The notes beneath the pieces are model-generated. The model was not told where the DNA came from. It saw only the letters and a list, made by a program, of their open reading frames with translations, and made no database searches. Below are positions 14,551-21,282 of a stretch of DNA of 21,282 nucleotides, one piece after another. Location: positions 1 through 21,282 of the forward strand of contig JAGLFC010000054.1 of the NCBI GenBank assembly GCA_023144715.1. The letters are read 5' to 3'. Position 1 is the first letter of the stretch; each line of letters starts with the position of its first letter. The DNA is from Gammaproteobacteria bacterium (GTDB lineage Bacteria; Pseudomonadota; Gammaproteobacteria; GRL18). The position numbers and the translations under genes are program-made.

Positions 14551-15024
14551 CTATGTCATTTTAGCAAGACGAGCTTTATCACGATTCCAGTCTTTTTCTT
14601 TTTCTGAAGCACGTTTATCAAACAATTGTTTACCTTTTGCCAGTGCGATTTTGCATTTAACATGACTATTTTTCCAATAAAGCGATAAAGGAACAATAGT
14701 ATAGCCCTTGCGTTCTACAGCACCCACTAAACGTGCGAGTTCATAAGCATGTAATAATAATTTTCGACTTCTTTGCTGAGTCGGTGAGACATGTGTGGAA
14801 GCAGACAATAGTGGTGTAATTGTTGCACCATACAAAAAGGCTTCACCATTTTGTAGTTGTACATAAGCTTCCCGTATTTGTGCTTTACCCGCACGAATAC
14901 TTTTAACTTCCCAACCTTGCAACACGAGACCCGCTTCATACTCTGTTTCTAAAGAATAATCATGACGTGCTTTCTTATTTTGAGCAATCATATTGCTCGG
15001 AGTTTTCTTTTTCTTTTTTCCCAT
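14551..15024 (-). CDS. smpB: SsrA-binding protein SmpB
   Basis: SmpB binds tmRNA and places it in the A site of stalled ribosomes, where nascent chains receive a degradation tag. The 157-residue product (E. coli 160) has QNKKARHDY, LQGWEVKSIRAGKAQI, GEAFLYGA.ITP, the block RKLLLH..EL and a basic C-terminal tail (KRASEKEKDWNRDKARLAK) that contacts the decoding centre. The tmRNA gene is not in this window. Prc, which clears tagged periplasmic proteins, is encoded next door. No Shine-Dalgarno site precedes the ATG. Confidence 0.97.
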   Translation of the reverse strand: MGKKKKKTPSNMIAQNKKARHDYSLETEYEAGLVLQGWEVKSIRAGKAQIREAYVQLQNGEAFLYGATITPLLSASTHVSPTQQRSRKLLLHAYELARLVGAVERKGYTIVPLSLYWKNSHVKCKIALAKGKQLFDKRASEKEKDWNRDKARLAKMT

Positions 15025-15031
15025 AAAGGTA

Positions 15032-15037
15032 ATTATA
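15032..15037 (-). promoter_or_regulatory. -10 box directly upstream of smpB (possible leaderless start)
   Basis: On the minus strand TATAAT (15037 to 15032) is followed by only seven bases, TACCTTT, before the smpB ATG. The start site would fall at or next to the A of the ATG. There is no convincing -35 box at 16-19 bases. Confidence 0.35.
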
Positions 15038-15072
15038 CAAAAAAATGGTACAATACGGTATAAAAAAACACG

Positions 15073-15082
15073 ATAACGTTAT
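15073..15082. repeat. perfect 10-base palindrome in the smpB/symporter intergenic region
   Basis: ATAACGTTAT is self-complementary and lies in the 87-base divergent gap between smpB and the symporter gene, 29 bases before the symporter start. It may be an operator, though a palindrome this short can occur by chance in AT-rich DNA. Confidence 0.25.
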
Positions 15083-15111
15083 TAAAGTACAATAAATGAG
15101 GAAAAATAGTC

Positions 15112-16530
15112 ATGTCTGATGGTAAAAGAGAACAGTGGTCATCACGACTGGTTTTTATTTTAGCAGCGACAGGATCGGCAGTGGGCTTAGGAAATATCTG
15201 GAAATTTCCCTATATTACAGGAGAAAATGGCGGTGGTGCTTTTGTTCTGATTTATCTGTTATGTATTGCCAGTATTGGCCTTCCTATTATGATGGCAGAA
15301 ATCATGCTTGGTCGTCGTGGACGAGAAGATCCTGTTTCTACCATGAAAAAGTTAGCAAAAGAGTCTGGGCATTCGAGTGCATGGGGCATTTTGGGTTGGT
15401 TAGGTGTGATTGCTGGCTTTTTAATTCTTTCATATTATAGTGTGATTGCAGGTTGGGCCATGGCTTATGTACCCAAGATGGCCAGTGCTACGTTCAGTGG
15501 ATTAAATGCCACACAAGTTGATACCGTATTTTCAGAATTAGTCAGCAATCCCATGTTATTGATTTTTTGGCATAGCCTATTTTTATTTTTAACAATGACC
15601 ATAGTGGCCAAAGGGGTAAGGGGAGGGTTAGAAAAAGCCGTCACTTATCTGATGCCGATGTTATTTATTTTACTGATTATATTAATTTTTTATGCAATGG
15701 ATACAGGTTATTTTATGCAAGGTGTGCATTATTTATTTAATCCTGATTTTAGCAAAATATCAACAGATGGTGTACTCAGTGCTATGGGACATGCTTTTTT
15801 TACTCTGAGTTTAGGCATGGGAGCCATTATGGTGTACGGTTCTTATTTACCTAATAAAACGTCTATTGCTCAGGCTTCTATTGCGGTTGCTTTTATGGAT
15901 ACTTTAGTGGCTTTGTTAGCAGGAATGATTATATTCCCTATTGTTTTTGCAAATTCTTTAGAAACAGGGGCAGGTCCGGGACTTATTTTTAAAACACTTC
16001 CTTTAGCGTTTGGTAATATGAATTATGGCACGTTATTTGGTACATTATTTTTTGTTTTACTGGTTTTTGCCGCTTGGACATCCAGTATTTCATTAATTGA
16101 ACCCGCGGTTACTTGGGTCATCAAAACATTTAAAATATCTCGTCTTAAAGCCTCTATTATTACAGGTTTTTTGGTTTGGCTGATGGGCTTAATGACCGTT
16201 TTTTCTTTTAATTTAGCCAGTGATTTTACAATTTCATCGGTTATTTCTACAACACACGGTGAATTTGTTATTTTAAAAAATGCAACGGCATTTGATTTAT
16301 TGGATTATTTAACCTCAAATATCATGCTACCTTTAGGCGGTTTAATGATTGCAATCTATGCAGGTTGGTTAATGAAGTCACAGTATTCTCGTGCTGAACT
16401 GGATATTAGTATTTTTTGGTATCGCTTATGGTTATTTTTAGTACGCTATATTGCACCTGTTATGGTCATTGTGGTATTTTTAAATGCAATGGGTATTATT
16501 GCGTTTATCCGCACGGTAGTGGAGGCTTAA
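15112..16530 (+). CDS. sodium-dependent transporter, neurotransmitter:sodium symporter family
   Basis: This inner membrane protein couples sodium entry to uptake of a small solute, most likely an amino acid. The 472-residue product has the family hallmark in helix 1, ATGSAVGLGNIWKFPYITG..GGGAF, with the unwound GLGN sodium/substrate site. I count 11 hydrophobic helices, ending VFLNAMGIIAF, as in the shorter bacterial members such as MhsT. Substrate cannot be told from sequence. ATGAGGAAAA precedes ATG 15112. It lies between smpB and ratA, which adjoin each other in E. coli, and is probably cotranscribed with ratA and rnfH. Confidence 0.92.
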   Translation: MSDGKREQWSSRLVFILAATGSAVGLGNIWKFPYITGENGGGAFVLIYLLCIASIGLPIMMAEIMLGRRGREDPVSTMKKLAKESGHSSAWGILGWLGVIAGFLILSYYSVIAGWAMAYVPKMASATFSGLNATQVDTVFSELVSNPMLLIFWHSLFLFLTMTIVAKGVRGGLEKAVTYLMPMLFILLIILIFYAMDTGYFMQGVHYLFNPDFSKISTDGVLSAMGHAFFTLSLGMGAIMVYGSYLPNKTSIAQASIAVAFMDTLVALLAGMIIFPIVFANSLETGAGPGLIFKTLPLAFGNMNYGTLFGTLFFVLLVFAAWTSSISLIEPAVTWVIKTFKISRLKASIITGFLVWLMGLMTVFSFNLASDFTISSVISTTHGEFVILKNATAFDLLDYLTSNIMLPLGGLMIAIYAGWLMKSQYSRAELDISIFWYRLWLFLVRYIAPVMVIVVFLNAMGIIAFIRTVVEA

Positions 16531-16562
16531 ATGCCTAATAAAATTTTAATTGAGGAGAGCTT

Positions 16563-16994
16563 GTGACCTGTATTAAAAAAACAGCTTTAATTCCTTATAG
16601 CTCTGCTAAAATGTATGATTTAGTGGCGGATGTTGATCATTATCAGGATTTTTTGCCTTGGTGTGGTGGTTCTCAAATATTGAATCAAACCAATGATGAA
16701 ATACAAGGGCAAGTAAGAATTCAGCATCTTGGTATGGATAAAACTTTTACCACATTAAATCGTATGCAAAAAAATAAGATGATTGAAATGAAATTGATCG
16801 ATGGACCTTTTAAGCATTTACAGGGGTTTTGGCGATTTGATGCTTTAGAAGAAAATGGTTGTAAAATTGCATTAGATTTGGAGTTTGAATTTTCTAATAG
16901 AGTCATGAGCTTGGCTTTTGGCCCTATTTTTAGTCAAATTGCCGATAGTATGGTCGATGCTTTTTGTAAAAGAGCCGTGGCTGTTTATAAGTAA
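16563..16994 (+). CDS. ratA: RatA / Coq10-type START-domain protein
   Basis: The 143-residue product belongs to the polyketide cyclase/START family of E. coli RatA and mitochondrial Coq10. Blocks seen are PYSSAKMYDLVADVDHYQDFLPWCGGS, LIDGPFKHLQGFWRFDAL and LEFEFSNRVMSLAFGPIF, ending MVDAFCKRA. Coq10 binds ubiquinone; E. coli RatA was named as a toxin that blocks subunit association. Ubiquinone binding is the safer inference. Translation starts at GTG 16563 behind a very strong GAGGAG. rnfH follows after 15 bases. Confidence 0.93.
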   Translation: MTCIKKTALIPYSSAKMYDLVADVDHYQDFLPWCGGSQILNQTNDEIQGQVRIQHLGMDKTFTTLNRMQKNKMIEMKLIDGPFKHLQGFWRFDALEENGCKIALDLEFEFSNRVMSLAFGPIFSQIADSMVDAFCKRAVAVYK

Positions 16995-17009
16995 GAGTAG
17001 GTCATAAGA

Positions 17010-17342
17010 ATGAAGAGTGAAATGATTAATAATGATAATAAGCCACGTCAAATTATTGTTGAAGTCGCCTATGCAATACCTCGTTCACAGGTTATTTATA
17101 CTGTCGAAGTCAATGAGGGAGCATTATTGGAAGAGGCAATTTTAGCATCGGGTATACTTGAGGAATTTCCTGAAATTAATTTAACAATCAATAAATTTGG
17201 AATTTTTAGCAAATTAAGTAAACGAGATAAAATCTTATCACATAAAGATCGCATTGAAATTTATAGACCCTTAATCGCTGATCCTAAAGCGGTTAGAAAA
17301 AAACGTGCTGAGGAAGGAAAAAAAATGAAAAAAGGCTCTTAA
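17010..17342 (+). CDS. rnfH: RnfH family beta-grasp protein
   Basis: The 110-residue product is an RnfH/UPF0125 protein: IIVEVAYAIPRSQVIYTVEVNEGALLEEAI, then INKFGIFSKLSKRDKIL..KDRIEIYRPLIADPKAVRKKRA. The fold is ubiquitin-like. It has long been found beside ratA and smpB or in rnf operons, but its role is unsettled. AGTAGG precedes ATG 17010; a second in-frame ATG is at 17022. The product ends in a lysine-rich tail. The terminator of convergent bamE overlaps its last codons. Confidence 0.93.
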   Translation: MKSEMINNDNKPRQIIVEVAYAIPRSQVIYTVEVNEGALLEEAILASGILEEFPEINLTINKFGIFSKLSKRDKILSHKDRIEIYRPLIADPKAVRKKRAEEGKKMKKGS

Positions 17343-17354
17343 TTTGTAAGAGCC
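17328..17354 (-). terminator. bamE terminator
   Basis: On the minus strand GGCTCTTA (17354-17347) pairs perfectly with TAAGAGCC (17341-17334) around a five-base loop, followed by six T residues (17333-17328). It lies 16 bases after the bamE stop and overlaps the 3' end of rnfH on the other strand. Confidence 0.85.
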
Positions 17355-17369
17355 ATCATCATAGAATGC

Positions 17370-17948
17370 TTATTTATATTGCATTGGAAAATTTCTTGGA
17401 TTTACTTCGCCTTCACCACGACCCCCTACCGGTGTGCCTTCACCTGTAGGAATACCCTTATGCTCATCTGACCACGAGAAAAAGTCAGTCATACGCTTCC
17501 AATAGCTATCCGTTTTCTTCTGGGCATCCAGATCAACATAGTCATCAAGAGGAACAACGACAATTTCAGTCGTATTATGAATATTTTCTGCTTTATCACC
17601 ATGACGAAATGTGCCTTGGATATTGTCTAATTTACCTTGTTTATTAAAATAAAGAGTGGCTTGGTGTTTTTCTATTTCACCATAACCTGGTTTAAAACGA
17701 TATAAATAATCCCAACGGTTATCATGAAAAGAATCGTCTAACATGGGGGTACCCATTAGAAACTTAACTTGTTGTTTATTCATGCCAGGACGTAACTGAT
17801 TAATTTTATCTTGTTCAACAAAATTGCCCTGAGGGATATCTATCTTATGAACTCTTGGTAAACCAATATAAGATAAATCAGGAATCCACGAACAGGATGT
17901 AAGAAGAAAACTAAATGTAATTAAACTACTAATGATAATATATCGCAT
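17370..17948 (-). CDS. bamE: outer membrane assembly lipoprotein BamE (SmpA), long form
   Basis: BamE is an outer membrane lipoprotein that stabilises the BAM complex inserting beta-barrel proteins. ATG 17948 gives MRYIIISSLITFSFLLTSC, a lipoprotein signal with lipidated Cys19. The BamE core spans about 35-113: IPQGNFVEQDKINQLRPGMNKQQVKFLMGTP, then RWDYLYRF and LYFNKQGKLDNI. The 192-residue length far exceeds E. coli BamE (113); the extra part has a polar helix (KKTDSYWKRMTDFFSWS) and a Gly/Pro-rich end. A TTG at 17993 is open in frame but would place residues before the signal peptide. The ribosome site is weak. Confidence 0.93.
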   Translation of the reverse strand: MRYIIISSLITFSFLLTSCSWIPDLSYIGLPRVHKIDIPQGNFVEQDKINQLRPGMNKQQVKFLMGTPMLDDSFHDNRWDYLYRFKPGYGEIEKHQATLYFNKQGKLDNIQGTFRHGDKAENIHNTTEIVVVPLDDYVDLDAQKKTDSYWKRMTDFFSWSDEHKGIPTGEGTPVGGRGEGEVNPRNFPMQYK

Positions 17949-18027
17949 TTCTATAATGATTTCTTTTTTTAAGTCGGTATACTTATAATACAAAATATGA
18001 ATTGAAGTTTTTTATAAGAAAACTTTA

Positions 18028-18044
18028 TATCATTCTTAATGATA
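18028..18044. promoter_or_regulatory. inverted repeat in the bamE-fur intergenic region, possible operator
   Basis: TATCATT (18028-18034) and AATGATA (18038-18044) are perfect inverted repeats around CTT, and another ATGATA follows at 18048-18053. Fur boxes are built from GATAAT-like hexamers, so autoregulation is possible, but half-site orientation and spacing do not match the E. coli 19-base consensus. A TACAAT at 18052-18057 could be the fur -10 box. Confidence 0.35.
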
Positions 18045-18122
18045 GCGATGATACAATATTTTTAATATAAAATCATCTTTCATGATCGTTGGGTATTAAA
18101 TAATTAAAAGGTTTATTTGAGT

Positions 18123-18548
18123 ATGGATAATAATGATCTAAAAAAAGCAGGTTTAAAAATAACATTGCCACGTTTAAAGATCCTTGAGTTATTAGAAACA
18201 GTGGAAGATCGTCATCTAAGTGCCGAAGATGTTTATAAAAAGTTATTAGAGATGGAAGAAGAAGTGGGTTTAGCAACTGTCTATCGTGTGCTGACGCAAT
18301 TTGAAACCGCGGGTTTGGTTTCACGCCATCACTTTGAAGGAGGGCATTCTGTTTTTGAACTGAATCAGGGTACTCATCATGATCATCTTGTGTGTGAACA
18401 ATGTGGTAAAGTTGAAGAATTTATTGAAGATACAATTGAACACTGTCAGCATAAAGTGGCAGAAAAATTTGGTTTTAAAATGACGGATCATAGCCTTTAT
18501 ATTTATGGGATTTGTCCTAAGTGCCAAAAAGAAAATAACCTTACTTAG
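18123..18548 (+). CDS. fur: ferric uptake regulator Fur
   Basis: Fur is the iron-responsive dimeric repressor of iron uptake genes. The 141-residue product has the winged-helix block LKKAGLKITLPRLKILELLE and GLATVYRVLTQFETAGLV, and the dimerisation part with HHDH (85-88). Structural zinc cysteines are Cys91/Cys94 (CEQC) and Cys131/Cys134 (CPKC). An alternative TTG at 18117 lies closer to the AAAAGG ribosome site and would add two residues; the choice is uncertain. It converges on the large membrane gene, and the two stops overlap by four bases. Confidence 0.95.
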   Translation: MDNNDLKKAGLKITLPRLKILELLETVEDRHLSAEDVYKKLLEMEEEVGLATVYRVLTQFETAGLVSRHHFEGGHSVFELNQGTHHDHLVCEQCGKVEEFIEDTIEHCQHKVAEKFGFKMTDHSLYIYGICPKCQKENNLT

Positions 18549-21282
18549 AGTTCCTCTGTACGCGGTTTTCTTCTACGTCTTCTGCGACGTTTTTTGATAG
18601 GTTTATTTGATATTGGATGGTTATTAGGGCTAATAAAAGTAAGGCTTACCAGTATAAAAAATAACAAACTAATATTGGGGGTATCAAAAGGACTGTCGAT
18701 AATGGCAATCACTAAGAAACCACTTAATGAACTGATAAGAGCCACGGCATAATTATTTCTCTGATGTAATTGCTGAAAAAGAAAATACAGCGTATACAAT
18801 AACAACAGATTGAAGGTAATCAAGCCTATCCAACCTTGATCAAAAAATAATTGTACCCATAAATTTTCAGTACGCCAAGGAATATGATTATCAGCAGTAA
18901 AAAACCAGTGATCCATACCCATTGAAAAGTCACTATTTTTAATGAGATTACTGTCCGTACCATCTATTTTTTCACTCAGTTGAATATTTTTTATATCTAA
19001 TGTGGATTGAGTCTGATTTGATAATACTAATTTTATGGGTCGGTTACTATCACCTATAATCGTTGTCTTAATATTTTTTTGGATATGATGCCATTGTGAT
19101 GACTTATTTTTTGCAGTGAAGACTAGATTTTGACAATTAAAAGAATGTTGAATGGCTTTTTCACAGAGTAAAATAGAGGGGACACTATTTTCTATAGTGG
19201 ATCGATATTCCATTGTAAATTGATAATTTGAATAAGGATCAACATCAATGATTTGTTCTATATATAAAGGTTTGCCAGAAGTTAATGTTAAATAATTGAT
19301 GATGTTAGTATTCTTTTTTTCTTGATTAACACGAAAAGTAGAAGGTGATGTTTCCCATAAGTGGTTTAATAAATAGGTTCTTGGAAATGAGCCTAATCCC
19401 ATACCTAATAAAGTCGTTACCATAGAATCATTCATACTATCAATAGCATCTTTCCAGTGATGACTACGAAAATCGGCTTCTTGAAAAGATTGATTAAAAC
19501 GCTCTTGAATAAAGGATCCTTGTAGAACAGGGGTACTGACTAACATTATAATAACAATAAATAAGGGCAACCAAAGTGTCTGTTTCCAATGTGTCATAAT
19601 AGTATGCCTATAGGCAATAAATAAGCTTAACATCATAGTGATACTGCTAATGGCAAAAGCAATATAAGCCCCTCTGGAATAAGTCATTAATAATACATAT
19701 AAACTTAGACTGAACAGTAAGGGTATTAATATAAACTTAAAAAAATGATGTTGAGTACTCACAAAGAAATAATAAATAAAAGGCATAACTAATAATAAAT
19801 AAGTATCTAAATCAGCCCCTCCTGTATGCATACTATAAAAACTGGAGCTGATTCTAAAATCAGAACTATAATCAAACAGGCTCGAAAAAATAGAGCGTTC
19901 TAATAAACCGAGTAAAACAGTGATACTTAACCCTATTAACAAGCCCATAGTAAAATATTTTTTAATATAGTCTTGTTGATACGTGAATAAAGGAATGAGT
20001 AATAATGCCCAAAATAACCCCTTAGCCACTCTAAGAGCATTATAAGAACTATAATAATTATTAAAAGTATTTGTATCTAAATGAGTGAGAGGCAAGAGTC
20101 CTAATAGTAAACTTATCATATAAAAAAGAACATAAATGCCTAATAAAATAAAAGCAGTACGATGAATGTTCCAAGGTGATTTCCAATGACCTCGCCATAA
20201 ACTGATGGCAAGCGTTAATAAAATAAAATAATCAAATTCTGAAAAAAAGAATCGTCCTGTCCATGGGGAAAAATCAAAAATTGGTAGCAGTGCTGGAATA
20301 ATAAGCAACCAAGCATAACTATAACGCCAAAGAACAATGCTATATAGACATAAGGAAGCCATTAATAATAATGGGCTATTAGGATAATTTATTGCTTTGT
20401 AAAGCACTATTAATATTAAAAAAGAGCCTATGATAATACCAAAAGGATGACTGTTTTTAGTTTCATGGTGTTCAGAGGGTATTGATAAGCCATCTTCTAA
20501 TTTTGTATGTGTTTTAGAATTTGCTTGGTGTATCCAAAGGGCTATTTGTTCGATAAGGGAATAAACAATAAATGCAGCACTAAAGCTAATCAGTAAATTA
20601 GTGGGATCAGGATGTTTATCAATAAAAAATAATTTTCCTGTTTCCACAATAAAACATAACATCATTGCTAAAAATCCGGCTATTAGCCTATAAGAGCCTT
20701 GTCTTGTTTTGTAATTCCATAGCCATACAGCCAAACCAATAGGAGAATATAAGGCAAAAATATTGAGTAAACTACTTAAAGCAACCGCTTCTGTGGTGTA
20801 GTAGTGATAATAAAAAGGTAACCAGTTAATGGCTGTAAAACTTTCTGTGATATTAGAATGAACTGCAGAACTAGAAAATGACCAACCACTAAGATAAGTG
20901 AGTATTAAAATATAAGGAAGTGAGAAAAATAATATAGGTCGTTTAAAATTAATAGAAGAAAATAGCTGCTTCAATAAGGGGTATTTTATGTAGATTAAGC
21001 CACCTAATGCAAAGCCTGATAATTTTGCTAAAACAGAGATTCCTTGAGCCACACTAGAAAGAATAAATATTTGAATGAATTCAATGGATAAGCTCAATAT
21101 TAGTCCAATGACTAAGCTTAGTAGAAATCTATTAGAATTATTTTTTAATAAACTGTTGACTAAAAGTGCAATCGGTAAAATTAGTAATATTTCTATAATG
21201 AGCTTACTAGAACAAAAAATAAAACCACCACAGCTGGATGATAGAAAAAAATGATTGTTTCCAGAAAAGAGTTTGTTTTGTA
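18545..21282 (-). CDS. VanZ-like / O-antigen ligase (Wzy_C) membrane protein with soluble insertion (5' partial)
   Basis: The frame is open from its TAA at 18545 to the right edge, giving at least 912 codons; the TTG at 21097 is not a real start, because 61 further codons without a stop read upstream. The visible N-terminal part (about 21200-20960) resembles VanZ: LLILPIALLVN, then SIEFIQIFIL and a glycine-rich helix. Many helices follow. The ligase core has LLMTYSRGAYIAFA (near 19670), HHWKDAIDSM, LGMGLGSFP and ENLWVQLFFDQGWIGL. Between the last two is an insertion of about 170 residues containing LIKNSDFSMGMDHWFF, reminiscent of carbohydrate-binding sandwich modules. The C-terminus is a run of arginines and lysines. 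It probably polymerises or ligates a surface glycan; the exact reaction is unknown. Confidence 0.8.
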   Translation of the reverse strand, partial: QNKLFSGNNHFFLSSSCGGFIFCSSKLIIEILLILPIALLVNSLLKNNSNRFLLSLVIGLILSLSIEFIQIFILSSVAQGISVLAKLSGFALGGLIYIKYPLLKQLFSSINFKRPILFFSLPYILILTYLSGWSFSSSAVHSNITESFTAINWLPFYYHYYTTEAVALSSLLNIFALYSPIGLAVWLWNYKTRQGSYRLIAGFLAMMLCFIVETGKLFFIDKHPDPTNLLISFSAAFIVYSLIEQIALWIHQANSKTHTKLEDGLSIPSEHHETKNSHPFGIIIGSFLILIVLYKAINYPNSPLLLMASLCLYSIVLWRYSYAWLLIIPALLPIFDFSPWTGRFFFSEFDYFILLTLAISLWRGHWKSPWNIHRTAFILLGIYVLFYMISLLLGLLPLTHLDTNTFNNYYSSYNALRVAKGLFWALLLIPLFTYQQDYIKKYFTMGLLIGLSITVLLGLLERSIFSSLFDYSSDFRISSSFYSMHTGGADLDTYLLLVMPFIYYFFVSTQHHFFKFILIPLLFSLSLYVLLMTYSRGAYIAFAISSITMMLSLFIAYRHTIMTHWKQTLWLPLFIVIIMLVSTPVLQGSFIQERFNQSFQEADFRSHHWKDAIDSMNDSMVTTLLGMGLGSFPRTYLLNHLWETSPSTFRVNQEKKNTNIINYLTLTSGKPLYIEQIIDVDPYSNYQFTMEYRSTIENSVPSILLCEKAIQHSFNCQNLVFTAKNKSSQWHHIQKNIKTTIIGDSNRPIKLVLSNQTQSTLDIKNIQLSEKIDGTDSNLIKNSDFSMGMDHWFFTADNHIPWRTENLWVQLFFDQGWIGLITFNLLLLYTLYFLFQQLHQRNNYAVALISSLSGFLVIAIIDSPFDTPNISLLFFILVSLTFISPNNHPISNKPIKKRRRRRRRKPRTEEL

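Noticed and set aside
16531..16566. 11-codon open frame between the symporter and ratA, starting right after the symporter stop
   Set aside because: It has no ribosome site and its stop overlaps the ratA GTG; it probably arises from the ratA ribosome site region by chance.
17949..17993. Longer BamE starting at TTG 17993
   Set aside because: It would put 15 charged residues before a clear lipoprotein signal peptide.
18545..21097. TTG at 21097 as the start of the large membrane protein
   Set aside because: The frame stays open to the window edge and the upstream residues complete a VanZ-like segment, so the real start lies beyond 21282.

Overview
The window is a chromosomal segment of an AT-rich gammaproteobacterium. 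Evidence for this is the S10-spc-alpha ribosomal protein order with secY, rpmJ and rpoA, the E. coli-like lengths of nearly all the ribosomal proteins, a zinc-free S14, GreB, a Prc protease, and the block smpB / ratA / rnfH / bamE / fur. Genus cannot be fixed from the sequence alone. I see no tRNA, rRNA, CRISPR array, insertion sequence or phage gene.

Positions 1-1016 hold the end of an S10-type operon: the last codons of what is probably rpsC, then rplP, rpmC and rpsQ. Positions 1075-7150 are the spc operon (rplN, rplX, rplE, rpsN, rpsH, rplF, rplR, rpsE, rpmD, rplO, secY, rpmJ), behind a promoter at 1075-1102. Positions 7228-10526 are the alpha operon (rpsM, rpsK, rpsD, rpoA, rplQ), with a near-consensus promoter and a strong terminator. 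Gaps between genes are unusually large for these operons, and many hold hairpins that overlap or abut the upstream stop codon. The -10 boxes of both operon promoters sit inside long inverted repeats, which is the most curious regulatory signal here.

Positions 10588-11549 encode two small proteins. One is a DUF971 domain fused to a MoaD-like beta-grasp domain that lacks the C-terminal Gly-Gly; the other is an unrecognised cysteine-containing protein. Convergent greB follows, then divergent prc. Positions 14551-18548 are a housekeeping block: smpB (-), an 11-helix sodium:solute symporter (+), ratA (+), rnfH (+), bamE (-) and fur (+).

From 18545 to the right edge, on the minus strand, is a very large membrane protein. 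It combines a VanZ-like N-terminus, a Wzy_C (O-antigen ligase/polymerase) core and a soluble insertion resembling a carbohydrate-binding sandwich. Its frame stays open to the window edge, so its true start lies outside.

Within the first 10.5 kb the genes supply ribosome subunits, the Sec translocon and RNA polymerase alpha. The later genes serve transcript cleavage (GreB), ribosome rescue (SmpB with tmRNA), periplasmic proteolysis of tagged proteins (Prc), outer membrane assembly (BamE) and iron regulation (Fur).
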